Shown one piece after another: positions 1 through 9,191 of a stretch of 64,000 nt of DNA; positions within the stretch are counted from its first letter, which is position 1, and the number at the start of each line of letters is the position of its first letter. The position numbers and the translations under genes are program-made. This DNA is from Methanofollis formosanus. GTDB lineage: Archaea > Halobacteriota > Methanomicrobia > Methanomicrobiales > Methanofollaceae. The stretch spans positions 762,225-826,224 of the forward strand of contig NZ_CP037968.1 of NCBI RefSeq assembly GCF_019633745.1. The letters are read 5' to 3'. The notes beneath the pieces were generated by a model, which had not been told where the DNA came from, made no database searches, and saw only the letters and a program-made list of their open reading frames with translations.

Positions 1-383
1 ATATCGAAGATCTTCACGCTCCCGATGAGTTTGATCAGGGCATGACAGATATCGGGATGACAGAGCGTGGTGAAGTCCACCTCAGCTACGTTGACGCTCT
101 CGACTTCCACGCCGCCCCTGGAGATGGGCACCATGTACTCGCGCTCGTACTCGCCGATGTTGAGCTCCGCGTAGGCCCGCGTCGAGGGGTTGTACCCTCC
201 CTTCGGGCCGGGGACACCGTCGACCAGTCCAAGCGCTTTGAGAGACTGCATCTGGTTTCTAACCGTTCCAGGATTGCGTTTGAGAACCTCAGCAATCTCT
301 TCGCCTTTGATCGCGCGTGAGTGCTGATGGTAGAGAGTGATGAGTGTGATGAGTATCTCTTTCTGGATAAGGGACAAATCCAT
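1..383 (-). CDS. N-terminal part of a winged-helix regulator, probably with C-terminal CBS domains beyond the window
   Basis: Reading the minus strand from an ATG at 383 gives an open frame that runs off the left edge (about 127 codons seen). It begins MDLSLIQKEILITLI and has a helix-turn-helix region (KGEEIAEVLKRNPGTVRNQM, then LKALGLVDGVPGPKGGY). This looks like the HrcA-type DNA-binding (PF03444) proteins of archaea, which often carry CBS domains after the winged helix. The later part (VNVAEVDFTTLCHPDICHALIKLIG) is a conserved-looking second segment. The CBS part is not visible and is inferred from family memory. The gene is divergent from the NOG1 GTPase with only about 45 bases between them, so the two promoters must overlap. 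Confidence 0.6.
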   Translation of the reverse strand, partial: MDLSLIQKEILITLITLYHQHSRAIKGEEIAEVLKRNPGTVRNQMQSLKALGLVDGVPGPKGGYNPSTRAYAELNIGEYEREYMVPISRGGVEVESVNVAEVDFTTLCHPDICHALIKLIGSVKIFD

Positions 384-427
384 AATAGAATTAGGGACTC
401 TTCATTAATATCTTGGTTGTGGGTGCT

Positions 428-1453
428 GTGGATTTTGAAAGAATACCGACCGTTCCGACGGCAGACGAAGTACTAGACCGCAGTTTCCGACGTGCTGCGA
501 AAAAAATGCAGAAAAAGATGAACAAAGATCGTGCAAACGAGGAATTCGTCAGGGCCGTCTCAAGTGCGGTCCACGACCGCCTCGTCCACATCATCCAGTC
601 GTTCCCGGTCCTTGAGGAGCAACCGCCCTTTTACCGGGACACCGTCGAGGCGCTCTTCGGGATCGAACGGCTGAAGATGGCACTCGGCAATGTAGGGTGG
701 GCTGCGATGCACACCAAGCGGATGGGCTGGGAGCACGGCGGGACGCAGATCAGGAAGGCCGAGGACACCGCCGTGATCAGGAAGCGGGCGGTTGCCAGGA
801 TCGCCTCCATCGTCCACCAGATCGACGACGACCTGCATTTCCTCAACGAGGCCAGGAACGTCCTGCGCAAACTTCCCGACATCAAGGATGACGAGTTCAC
901 GGTGGTCATCGCCGGGTACCCGAACGTGGGCAAGTCCTCGTTCATCAACCGCATCTCCTCGGCCGAACCCGAAGTGGCCTCGTACCCGTTCACGACCAAA
1001 GGAGTGATCGTCGGCCACCGGTATGAAGGACGCAAGAGGATCCAGTTTGTCGACACCCCGGGTCTGCTCAACCGTGCGGAAGAGGAGCGCAACCCCATCG
1101 AAGAACAGGCGATCTCGGCGATCATCCATACCGCCGACCTGGTCGTCTTCATCCTCGACCCGAGCGAGTACTGCGGTTATCCGATAGAGGACCAGCGCCG
1201 CCTCCTTGATGCCATCAAGGCAAGAGTGGAGGTGCCGGTGCTCATCGTCGCCAACAAGGCCGACCTCGGCGCGGAGAGCGAGGCCGAGTACTCCATGTCG
1301 GCTCAGACCGGAAAAGGAGTAAAAGAGGTGCTCGATGTCGTCCTCTCACATTATCGGGAGCCAACCCCACGCCCCGACGAGGGCGCACCCGAGGAGGAAG
1401 CCGAGGATTGTCCCGCCGTTCAGGGGGGGGAGCCCGGCCTGCGGCCGACCTGA
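428..1453 (+). CDS. NOG1-family GTP-binding protein
   Basis: This is a GTPase of the OBG/NOG1 group, which in archaea and eukaryotes acts in large ribosomal subunit assembly. An N-terminal helical domain (about residues 1-150) precedes the G domain. The P-loop is GYPNVGKSS, the G3 motif is DTPG and the G4 motif is NKAD. The protein is about 341 residues, normal for archaeal NOG1. I prefer the GTG at 428 because the family usually starts close to MxFERIPTVPTADE; in-frame TTG 413 and GTG 419 are alternatives. The last ~35 codons are acidic, poorly conserved, and overlap the convergent protease gene by 108 bases. Confidence 0.88.
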   Translation: MDFERIPTVPTADEVLDRSFRRAAKKMQKKMNKDRANEEFVRAVSSAVHDRLVHIIQSFPVLEEQPPFYRDTVEALFGIERLKMALGNVGWAAMHTKRMGWEHGGTQIRKAEDTAVIRKRAVARIASIVHQIDDDLHFLNEARNVLRKLPDIKDDEFTVVIAGYPNVGKSSFINRISSAEPEVASYPFTTKGVIVGHRYEGRKRIQFVDTPGLLNRAEEERNPIEEQAISAIIHTADLVVFILDPSEYCGYPIEDQRRLLDAIKARVEVPVLIVANKADLGAESEAEYSMSAQTGKGVKEVLDVVLSHYREPTPRPDEGAPEEEAEDCPAVQGGEPGLRPT

Positions 1454-2254
1454 GAGTACAAAGTACAGCAGCACGGCCATCCCTGCGACCGATCCGACCA
1501 TGGCGCCGAGCGCAGGGACCGAGAGGCCCAGGACCGTGGCGTCGGAGAGGAAGACCTGGGCCGAGACGACGAGGACCGAGGGCATGATCAGATCCCCCAT
1601 GCCCATGATGAAGGCTCCCCGTTCGTCTTTCTCTTTTCCAAGGTTCACTCCTTCCTGCCGATACGAGTAACTCCGCCGTTTGGGGATGACGAAGAGGATG
1701 GGGGTTTTGAGGTCGATGATCCCCTCGGCGAGGGCGATCATGTGCTTCGTCTTGTAGACCGAGATGGCGTCGTAGACGGCCAGCAGGACGAGGAGGAGGA
1801 TCACCGGGAGGATGGCGAGGGAGACCCCGAAGATCGCGGCGACCCCGGCGGCGATGAGGATGCCGAGGGTGTCGATGACGTACCACTCAGGATACAGGAA
1901 GAGGAGAGCGGTCCCGAGCGCCGCACCTCCAAGGGCGAACGGCAGTCCGAAAGTCGAAAGGCCGAGCGCAGTAACCCCAAGGCTCCAGAAAACAAAGTAG
2001 AGCGTGAGGAACACCGAGAGGGCGACAAGCGCGAGGATCACCCGTTTGCCACCCAGTTTGATGAGGACGAGCATGACCAGGGTGAAGCCGAGGAGAAGGG
2101 CGATGAAGATGAAGGGGTTTGCGACCGACGAGGGGTCTTCGAAGGCGACGACACCGGCCGCCTGCATGGGGAGGGCGAGAAAGATACCGACGGCCTCCAC
2201 GAGAAGGAGCATGATCGGCATCACCAACAGAGGGATGTTATTCCTGATATCCAT
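1346..2254 (-). CDS. Presenilin/signal-peptide-peptidase homologue (PSH), intramembrane aspartyl protease
   Basis: A 302-residue multi-pass membrane protein with both catalytic signatures of GxGD aspartyl proteases: YDAISVY with Asp162 in one helix and GMGD with Asp221 in the next. A PPLN segment near residue 276 lies where presenilins carry their PALP motif. About nine hydrophobic segments are visible. Length and Asp spacing match the crystallised archaeal PSH from Methanoculleus marisnigri (family knowledge). It should cut substrates inside the membrane, for example leftover signal peptides. Its 3' end overlaps the 3' end of the NOG1 gene. The substrate in this organism is unknown. Confidence 0.9.
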   Translation of the reverse strand: MDIRNNIPLLVMPIMLLLVEAVGIFLALPMQAAGVVAFEDPSSVANPFIFIALLLGFTLVMLVLIKLGGKRVILALVALSVFLTLYFVFWSLGVTALGLSTFGLPFALGGAALGTALLFLYPEWYVIDTLGILIAAGVAAIFGVSLAILPVILLLVLLAVYDAISVYKTKHMIALAEGIIDLKTPILFVIPKRRSYSYRQEGVNLGKEKDERGAFIMGMGDLIMPSVLVVSAQVFLSDATVLGLSVPALGAMVGSVAGMAVLLYFVLSGRPQAGLPPLNGGTILGFLLGCALVGAWGWLPIM

Positions 2255-2310
2255 TGCAGACCTCTTCTAGTATCGTTAGGTTAATTAATGGTATTCTATT
2301 ATCTAAAAGC

Positions 2311-2625
2311 ATGGAGATCAGAGAAGTCTTCGTCGACATCGGCCTCACCATCGTCCTCGTGGTCTCCACCCTCACGCTGGTCTGGCGGGTCTGGCAGGAC
2401 CTGACCATGGCCGTGGCGACGACGTTGATGATGCTCTCTCTCGGCGGACTCTTTCTTTCCCTCAGTTATAAGGTCTGGCGGCTTGAGGAGAGCGTCGTCT
2501 CGCGCGAGCGGACGATGAGGGTGAACATGGAGGAACTTTCCCGCACGATGGCACAGAAATATGATAACACCGTCCAGCATATCGATACGACAGTGAGCGA
2601 GATCACTCGCAGGATGTACCGATAA
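2311..2625 (+). CDS. Small two-helix membrane protein, unknown function
   Basis: A 104-residue protein starting MEIREVFVDIGL. Two hydrophobic stretches (about residues 10-25 and 33-52) are followed by a charged helical tail rich in Glu, Arg and Met that could form a coiled coil. I do not recognise the family. The ATG at 2311 is preferred over upstream in-frame starts because the hydrophobic N-terminus begins there and the AT-rich stretch before it (TTAATTAATGG and TCTATTATCT around 2280-2304) looks like promoter. It lies 30 bases before fen and may share its transcript. Confidence 0.6.
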   Translation: MEIREVFVDIGLTIVLVVSTLTLVWRVWQDLTMAVATTLMMLSLGGLFLSLSYKVWRLEESVVSRERTMRVNMEELSRTMAQKYDNTVQHIDTTVSEITRRMYR

Positions 2626-2655
2626 AAGACCACACAATGTTTTTGTGATTTTTTC

Positions 2656-3657
2656 ATGGGCGTTGCACTCAGAGATATCATCAAGGATTACCGGCAGGAG
2701 ACCGACCTCGAGGAGATGCGGGGCGTCGTGGCAGTCGATGCCTTCAATGCACTGTACCAGTTTCTTTCCATCATCAGGCAGCCCGACGGCACCCCGCTGA
2801 TGGATAGGGACGGCCGGGTCACCTCCCATCTCTCGGGACTTTTCTTCAGGAACGTCAATTTCCTGGAGAAAGGGGTCAGGCCGGTCTACGTCTTCGACGG
2901 CGCGCCGCCGGAGCTGAAGAGCACGACGATCGAGAAGCGCCGGGAGGTGCGGGACGCCGCCGGCGAGGCGTGGAAAGAGGCGCTTGCGCGCGGCGACCAG
3001 GAGGAGGCCTACAAGCAGGCCAGGGCCTCGGCAAAGATCGACGCGGCGATGATCTCGTCGGCAAAACGGTTGCTCGCGCTGATGGGCATCCCGTGCGTCC
3101 AGGCGCCGAGCGAGGGCGAGGCCCAGGCGGCGTTCATGGCACAGCGGGGCGACGTCGGCGCGGCGGCCTCCCAGGACTACGACGCCCTCCTCTTCGGGGC
3201 GCCGCACCTGGTCAGGAACCTCACCATCTCAGGCAAAAGGAAGATGCGCGGCCGGACGGTGACGGTGCGCCCTGAGACGTACGACCTCCAGAGCGTTCTG
3301 GACGGGCTCTCGATCACCCGCGAGGGCCTTGTCGAGATCGGGATCCTGGTCGGGACCGACTTCAATCCCGGGATCAGGGGGGTCGGGGCGAAGACGGCCC
3401 TGAAGATCGTGCAGAAAGGGATGTTCGCCGAGACGATCTCGGAGAAGGCCCCTGAGTTCGACCCCGGACCGATCCGCAGGTTCTTCCTGGACCCGCCGGT
3501 CACCGAAGACTACCGTCTCACCTGGGAGAGCCCGGCGCGCGACGGGATCGTGGAAATGCTCTGCGAGGAGTATGCCTTCTCAGAGGGGAGGGTCGAGAGC
3601 GCGCTCGAACGCCTGGGGATGAAGACGGGGCAGAAGACGCTGGACGCGTGGTTCTGA
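2656..3657 (+). CDS. fen: Flap endonuclease 1 (FEN-1)
   Basis: A structure-specific 5' nuclease that removes RNA/DNA flaps during Okazaki fragment maturation and repair. The 333-residue length is typical for archaeal FEN-1. The N domain carries VVAVDAFNALYQF and VRPVYVFDGAPPELK. The I domain has the acidic cluster around PSEGEAQAAFMAQRGDVGAAASQDYDALLF, and the later Asp pair lies in ILVGTDFNPGIRGVGAKTA (helix-hairpin-helix region). The extreme C-terminus, QKTLDAWF, is a PCNA-interacting (PIP) box ending the protein, as expected. ATG at 2656 follows the preceding gene by 30 bases. Confidence 0.95.
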   Translation: MGVALRDIIKDYRQETDLEEMRGVVAVDAFNALYQFLSIIRQPDGTPLMDRDGRVTSHLSGLFFRNVNFLEKGVRPVYVFDGAPPELKSTTIEKRREVRDAAGEAWKEALARGDQEEAYKQARASAKIDAAMISSAKRLLALMGIPCVQAPSEGEAQAAFMAQRGDVGAAASQDYDALLFGAPHLVRNLTISGKRKMRGRTVTVRPETYDLQSVLDGLSITREGLVEIGILVGTDFNPGIRGVGAKTALKIVQKGMFAETISEKAPEFDPGPIRRFFLDPPVTEDYRLTWESPARDGIVEMLCEEYAFSEGRVESALERLGMKTGQKTLDAWF

Positions 3658-3674
3658 AGTTCCGAACTTTTTTT

Positions 3675-3883
3675 GATTCGTCCCAAAACTCTCCGGCCTT
3701 GCTATGTGAGGGGGAGACGTTTCTGAAGTACGGTGTCGTTCAAGAGCGTGCTGCCGCCCCGCCCCTATCTTCGTCGTGGGGGGTCCGGGGGGTCTCCCCC
3801 CGCCGGGAGAGAGCAAGGAAACACGCTTTCTTCTCTTGATGGGCGGCACGGCTGATCAGTCCAGATACTTCTGGAATATGCTC
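3675..3883. mobile_element. R1 MITE-like element, copy with decayed left end
   Basis: This 209-bp copy shares its whole interior with the intact copies at 18574 and 30368: a GCCGCCCC...GGGCGGC inverted pair, the GC-rich hairpin after CTATCTTCGTCGTGG, and the AAGGAAACACGCTTTCTTC block. The right end CTTCTGGAATATGCTC is near-consensus. The left end GATTCGTCCCAAAACTC has diverged from GAGGTCATCCCAAAACTC. It is followed at once by CATGAAAATGATCCTG, a sequence present without the element at about 59178-59200 on the other strand. Confidence 0.7.
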
Positions 3884-4340
3884 CATGAAAATGATCCTGA
3901 CGATCATCTCTCCGTGTTTGCATAATGGTTTGAATCCACCAAACGCTTTCTGGACTGGTACGCACATTCCAGATCCATCTTCAGAATGATCCGCCCTCTG
4001 CCTTCCCGGCCCTATCGCTATTCCGGGGGTCCGGGGGCAGTGTCCCCGGCGCGGTGTTGCGGGAAGGCACGTCGATCGGATCGGCCGCCCTCATCGCAGG
4101 ATCTTTCCCGCTGTCTCGCGCCGGGGGGCGTTGCCCCCCGGAACTTCCCACGACAAGGATAGGTGAGGGGGCAATGAAGTGGTGGTCCCATGGGGTATCC
4201 TCCTGCTCGAAGGAGGAGCAAGGATCTATGCTCACACCACCCCCACAGAGTTGCGACGAAAAAAATTCATGCAATATGCCTGAGGCATGCTTTCGCCTCA
4301 CCACCAATTCTCAAAACCCAAAACGTATCTATTCACACCC
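3884..4340. repeat. Mosaic of interspersed repeat modules downstream of fen
   Basis: No gene is seen. From left to right: a module ATGAAAATGATCCTGACG...GAATCCACCAAAC (3884-3990, also at 56441 and reversed at 59150); a CCTTCCC...GGGAAGGC inverted module with a GGGGGTCC hairpin (about 4000-4066); a GGCCGCCC module with GCCGGGGGG/CCCCCCGG pairing (4087-4175); and a tail with GCATGCTTTCGCC resembling R2 ends. The same modules recur in other gaps in both orientations, so this is repeat accretion, not a gene remnant. Confidence 0.65.
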
Positions 4341-4352
4341 CGGATGATCTTT

Positions 4353-5525
4353 ATGCGTCTGATCGCTTCATTCATCTTTCTGGTACTCATCCTCACATCG
4401 ATATGCCCAACGGCTGGCACGCCCCTCTCTTTGCCGGATTCTCCCCCGAAATTTGTGGAGAGGGCACCGATGAGTACCGCCGACCTCATCCCCATCGCTC
4501 TCCTCCCGGCAGAGGACGGGGGCTACCTCCAGGTCGTCAACGCGGTCACCTACTTGCCGGAGGACGATCCGACCTCTGCAACCCTCCTCACCCGGGCTGG
4601 AGCGGATGGTTCAACTCGCTGGACTTTCTCCATAGACGGCAGACCCCGTGCCGCCGTCGCCGCCCCCGACGGCGGGTGGGTCGTCGCCGGCAGCAACCAG
4701 AGGAAAGCGTGGGCTGCAAAATTTGCCGACGACGGCACGCTCCGGTGGGAGCGCGTGAGCACGCGGGAGGATGACTCTGAAATCCTGGCAATCGCCCGCG
4801 CCGCCGACGGCGGGTTCTTCTTCGCAGGGGAACTGGACAACCAGAGTACCGAAGAAGATCAGAAGGACGAGATCTTTCTCGGACACCTCGACGCCGACGG
4901 CGTCCCCCTTCTTGAGACCTCCTGTGTCGTCCCTCAGAGCGATACCGGTGATTCTGTGACCGGTATCGCAGATGCAGGTGACACGCTCTTCATCACCACC
5001 ACATCTTCGCGTATCACGACCGACCCGAATGGCACCGTGCTCTCTGTAGAGAGATGGCCACATGACTTCTCAGACGCGTTCCCTGTGCAGGACGGTTTTG
5101 TCGTTGCCGGCAGCGTGCTCCATGAGCATACGTGGGTCCGGACCCTGAAAAAAATAGATCCTGACGGCTCCATCATCTGGGAGCGACAGTATGAAGAACT
5201 GGAACCGGTAACGATCGAGGGCCTTGTCGAGGGGGCGGACGGCGAGATCGTCGCCTTCGGGACATGCTCGTACAATCGCACCTGCCCGCCCTTCACCGAA
5301 TCTGTCACCGATTCCTGTGTCGTGGTGTTCGGTCCTGACGGAGAACTCTGCTGGCAGAAGACCAGCGGTTATCCCGGGATAGACATGGGCAGAGGGATCG
5401 TCACGACAGACGACGGTTATCTTCTCCTGGCTGAATATGTCACTCCCCTTGAAAAATTTGATGAATATAACCTACGGTTTCTTGCCTCCGGCACCGCCCT
5501 TGTTCCGATCGCTGGTCGTCGGTGA
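4353..5525 (+). CDS. Exported beta-propeller-like protein, function unknown
   Basis: A 390-residue protein with an N-terminal signal peptide (MRLIASFIFLVLILTSI, cleavage probably after the TAG near residue 22). The rest is built from repeats of about 45 residues of the type DGGYLQVVNA..., ADGSTRWTF, PDGGWVVAGS, DDGTLRWERV, ADGGFFFAGEL, PDGSIIWERQY and DDGYLLLAEY. These resemble blades of PQQ/WD40-like propellers seen in exported archaeal proteins. No catalytic motif is evident. ATG at 4344 is a possible alternative start. It is the first of three consecutive genes for exported proteins. Confidence 0.6.
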   Translation: MRLIASFIFLVLILTSICPTAGTPLSLPDSPPKFVERAPMSTADLIPIALLPAEDGGYLQVVNAVTYLPEDDPTSATLLTRAGADGSTRWTFSIDGRPRAAVAAPDGGWVVAGSNQRKAWAAKFADDGTLRWERVSTREDDSEILAIARAADGGFFFAGELDNQSTEEDQKDEIFLGHLDADGVPLLETSCVVPQSDTGDSVTGIADAGDTLFITTTSSRITTDPNGTVLSVERWPHDFSDAFPVQDGFVVAGSVLHEHTWVRTLKKIDPDGSIIWERQYEELEPVTIEGLVEGADGEIVAFGTCSYNRTCPPFTESVTDSCVVVFGPDGELCWQKTSGYPGIDMGRGIVTTDDGYLLLAEYVTPLEKFDEYNLRFLASGTALVPIAGRR

Positions 5526-5901
5526 TCCGTAGGGGAGAGGGCTCAGGGACAGGAGGTTCCAAATCCTCTCTCCACAACAGGGTACACCCTAGAACCATTT
5601 TTTCTGCTTTATTGAATCGCTCATGATAGAGAATATCAGGCGGGTCCACACCCCCGATTGCGGCGCGACCACTCTCGAATCCGTCATCCCTTCAGGAGAG
5701 CGCCGAACACCATCCTGGAACTAAAATAAAAACGACACATTTAAGGTCGATGACATAATAGTCAAATCAGACTACAGGAGAGCAGATTTACCAATTTAGT
5801 ACCTTTCAACGCCCAATATTCTCAAAAATCCCTCCAAAAATGATTTCTTAAAGACTCAGCCCCTCCTGTGAACGCACTGAAGAAAAAAAGAGGACTTAAC
5901 T
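5526..5901 (+). promoter_or_regulatory. Long AT-richer leader and promoter region of the surface-protein gene
   Basis: A 376-base gap, clearly more AT-rich than its surroundings, especially from 5720. Candidate TATA-like stretches are ACACATTTAAGG (about 5737) and TTTCTTAAAG (about 5844); the second fits a start of transcription near 5870. A Shine-Dalgarno-like GAGG sits at about 5892, nine bases before the ATG at 5902. No ORF or repeat module is recognisable here, which suits a strong promoter for an abundant surface protein (inference). Confidence 0.45.
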
Positions 5902-8900
5902 ATGAATTTAGAGCGAAAAGCATGTGTTGTGCTGCTGGTCATCGGGCTCTCTCTGATGACAGCGCCGGGTACGGCACGGGACATCGCGGTCGGCGATACC
6001 TTCTTCGCGTACGAAGAGACGGAAAACCTCGACTTCTCCGCACTCAACGAGACGGTGTTCACCGGGACCGGGGAGAGCCTCAGGTACCTGACCAGGTACG
6101 AGAAAGACAACCCCGAATATGGTCAGATGAACCAGTTCGGGCTTGTGGAGCGGGATGGGGTTCTCACGATCAGTACGGATCTGACGTCGTACGACTACGA
6201 TTCTGTCGATTTCGGTACCTACTTTGCCGAGACCGCGAGTTACACCACGAACTCCAGGGTCTACCTCCGCGAACCCAAACTCTTACTCGACGTCGTCCTT
6301 GCCTCTGACAGGTCATCCTCGGTCGCCGGCAAGACCGTGACCCCGGACACCGGAATCCTCTTCAAGGTCGGTTCCGGCAGGGTCGGGACCAACTACCGGG
6401 ACGGTGACGAGTATGCCCGGGTCAGGATCGAACTGAAGGCGTCGAACGGCGCCGTTTTCTCCAAGATCGGCGACGTGGACCTCACCAACCAGGATCTCAC
6501 CGACTCAACAATCTTCCTTGGTGACGACGTCCACCTTGCCGACCTCGACGACGACACGTACATGGCCCGCGCCGTCTGGGACAGCCCTCGTGGTTTCTCC
6601 GACTATGCCGACTACTCCAACGGAGTGCAATTCACCATCTCTTCCATCGACCTCTCCATCGAGGCCGACAGGGAGAATGTTATCAGGAACAATGCCTTTA
6701 CTGTGACCGTCCAGGAAGACCTCAAGAAGTCCTACTACCTGTACATCAAAGACGCCGGGATCCCGGCCGACCAGTACCCGTACATCAAGCCCGGTCAGTC
6801 GGGTGTGGTGCTTACCGATGGTGCATCCTTCACCGGTGCATCCGATACGGCCGCTGACGCCCTTGCCAACAGTGAGCGTGCAAAGGATGCAGGCGGTACG
6901 ACCGTCGACGGTACGGCAGCGATCATCACCACCACCACCTCAGGCCTCAGGACCATCGGTATCGACACCACCGCCAGCACCGAAGACCGCTCCTTCACCA
7001 TCAAGGTCGTCGACCCCGACGGCGCCACGAAGACCGACGAGGTGACGGTCACAGTCCAGAGAGGTGAAGTCACCGTCACGGCCGAGGGTGCGGGCAGTTA
7101 CTACCATGGGGAGGAGATCAAACTCTGTGGGACCAACACCGACAGCGAGGAGATCTACCTCTTCATGACCGGTCCGAACATCGGCGACGGCAACGGGGTC
7201 TCGCTCGACGACCTCACCGCCTATGCTTCGAGGGGCAACTATGTCCATTGCCAGGTGGAGTCCGACGATACCTGGGGATACCGCTGGGACACCTCGAAAT
7301 TTTTCGACGCCGACTCTCCTTTTGTCCTTGACTCCGGCACGTACACCCTCTATGCCGTCAGTGCCAGCGAGAACGCGGACGGGTACGTCCACAGGTCGAA
7401 CCTGGATGACGTCAGGTACCAGACCATCGGTGTCTACCTCAAAAATCCGACCCTCTCTCTCGACGACATCGAGTCCAGGTTCGCCAAAGGCGGCTACCTC
7501 ACCATCTCAGGCACCGCCACCGGTGCCCCTGACCATGTCGCCCTCTGGCTATTCGGAAAGAACTTCCGCATCTTCGGTGCGGAGGTGCCGGTCAGGGCCG
7601 ACGGTACCTTCGAGTATACCCTCTATCGCGAGGACACCCGGATGCTCTCCAGCGGCCAGCATTATATCGTCGTCCAGCACCCGATGGCTGATCATCTCTT
7701 CAACGTCTTCCCGGTCATGCCCGACAACGCCACCGACGGCAGGATCGCCAACGACTGGTCCTCAGATATCGTCGACCTGGGAACTCTTCCCGCCTCAGAC
7801 GCAGCGACCGCCCTGACCGACATGATCGAGTCCCCACACTGTTATGATATCTACCAGAAGGCCTCCTTTATGGTCGAAGAACCCTGGATCGCTATCGACC
7901 CGATCGAGAACAGGAGCGTCGGGGACCGGTTCACGATCACCGGCACCACCAACATCGCCGTCAATGATTATTTGAATTTCGACGTCTCCTCCACGTCCTT
8001 CGAGCCCTCTGAAAAGACTTCGTACTATGATCCCTTCTCCCATGCTTCCGGATGGGTCTGGATCGACGAGGGCACCGATCGCAACCGGTGGTCCTGCGAG
8101 ATTGACACGAAAACGTTCCAGCCGGACACATACTCTTTCATTATCGAGTCGGTGGACAACGATGTCTCACGAAGCGCCACCTTCACCCTGGAGGGAGATT
8201 CGTATCTGCCGCCCGAGCCTTCGGGCGGGAACTATAGGGTATTTCTCTATTCTTCTCCGTTCCCGGACCGCATCAATGCCGGCGAGAGCGTTCTGGTAGA
8301 GGGGGTGCTTGACCTGAAGGACGCGGGTGACTACACCTTCCCTGATGACGAAAGCCTTGAATTCTACTCCGAACTGGAGGATCTGACATGGAGTTATAAC
8401 CTCAAGGTGAACGGCAGGAACCTCTTCATTGATCCAAAGAAATCTTCATCCAGGTATCTCCGTCTCTCGGGATGGGACCTCGCGTACAAAGCAGGATCCA
8501 ACAACGTCAGGATCGAGATCAGTCTGAACGGCAACGCCCCTGCAACCTCCTCCCCCCATGATCAGACCCTCTTCAGAGTCAGACAGATGGACGGCAACGA
8601 AACCCTGGTAGAAGGGAGCGAGTATATCCTCCGCTTCACCCCCTCAGGGGGAACGCCGCCGGTGACGACCGCCATACCCCTCTCCACCGGATGGAACTTC
8701 GTCTCTATCCCCAGGAACCTGGCAACTGGCAGCGACACCGCCGCCATCTTCGCCGCCGTCGATACCGCCGATCACTCGGTCCTCAGGTACGACACCGCCT
8801 CCGGCACCTGGTCGGCCCTGAAAGCCGACGACCCCCTCAGGCCGCTTGAGGGCTACTGGATCTACTCGACCACGGCCACGACCATCCCCCTCACCTACTC

Positions 8901-9180
8901 CACCGCCTCGGTGCAGCCGCCCTCCGAACGCGCGCTGACGGCCGGGTGGAACGCCGTCGGACTCTCGGAAACCAGGCCCGCGGCCGCACGAGACGCCCTT
9001 CTTTCCCTGAAAGACACATGGACCACCCTCATCGGGTTCGACAGGATGAACCAGCAGTACGAGACCTCGATCATCAGGGGCGGCAGCGGCATCCACAGCG
9101 ACAGCAGAGAGATGCTGCCGGCGAAGGGATACTGGCTTTACATGACCGAAAACGGCACACTCTGCGCGATCGGGGCGTGA
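5902..9180 (+). CDS. Large S-layer-like surface protein (DUF3821-type)
   Basis: A 1092-residue secreted protein starting MNLERKACVVLLVIGLSLM with a signal peptide cleaved near APGTARD. The first domain (DIAVGDTFFAYEETENLDFSAL) matches my memory of DUF3821 surface proteins of Methanomicrobiales. Several Ig-like beta domains follow, acidic overall and rich in Thr, Ser and Asp. Two C-terminal copies of a domain with GWNFVSIP...EGYWIYS and GWNAVGLS...KGYWLYM end the protein (about 930-1092). No PGF-CTERM anchor or C-terminal membrane helix is visible. The next gene starts 11 bases downstream, so the two are probably co-transcribed. Confidence 0.75.
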   Translation: MNLERKACVVLLVIGLSLMTAPGTARDIAVGDTFFAYEETENLDFSALNETVFTGTGESLRYLTRYEKDNPEYGQMNQFGLVERDGVLTISTDLTSYDYDSVDFGTYFAETASYTTNSRVYLREPKLLLDVVLASDRSSSVAGKTVTPDTGILFKVGSGRVGTNYRDGDEYARVRIELKASNGAVFSKIGDVDLTNQDLTDSTIFLGDDVHLADLDDDTYMARAVWDSPRGFSDYADYSNGVQFTISSIDLSIEADRENVIRNNAFTVTVQEDLKKSYYLYIKDAGIPADQYPYIKPGQSGVVLTDGASFTGASDTAADALANSERAKDAGGTTVDGTAAIITTTTSGLRTIGIDTTASTEDRSFTIKVVDPDGATKTDEVTVTVQRGEVTVTAEGAGSYYHGEEIKLCGTNTDSEEIYLFMTGPNIGDGNGVSLDDLTAYASRGNYVHCQVESDDTWGYRWDTSKFFDADSPFVLDSGTYTLYAVSASENADGYVHRSNLDDVRYQTIGVYLKNPTLSLDDIESRFAKGGYLTISGTATGAPDHVALWLFGKNFRIFGAEVPVRADGTFEYTLYREDTRMLSSGQHYIVVQHPMADHLFNVFPVMPDNATDGRIANDWSSDIVDLGTLPASDAATALTDMIESPHCYDIYQKASFMVEEPWIAIDPIENRSVGDRFTITGTTNIAVNDYLNFDVSSTSFEPSEKTSYYDPFSHASGWVWIDEGTDRNRWSCEIDTKTFQPDTYSFIIESVDNDVSRSATFTLEGDSYLPPEPSGGNYRVFLYSSPFPDRINAGESVLVEGVLDLKDAGDYTFPDDESLEFYSELEDLTWSYNLKVNGRNLFIDPKKSSSRYLRLSGWDLAYKAGSNNVRIEISLNGNAPATSSPHDQTLFRVRQMDGNETLVEGSEYILRFTPSGGTPPVTTAIPLSTGWNFVSIPRNLATGSDTAAIFAAVDTADHSVLRYDTASGTWSALKADDPLRPLEGYWIYSTTATTIPLTYSTASVQPPSERALTAGWNAVGLSETRPAAARDALLSLKDTWTTLIGFDRMNQQYETSIIRGGSGIHSDSREMLPAKGYWLYMTENGTLCAIGA

Positions 9181-9191
9181 GGAGGGGAAGC

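Noticed and set aside
4054..4347. 97-residue frame across the repeat mosaic after fen
   Set aside because: It runs through repeat hairpins shared with other gaps, has no family features, and equivalent frames in other copies are broken.
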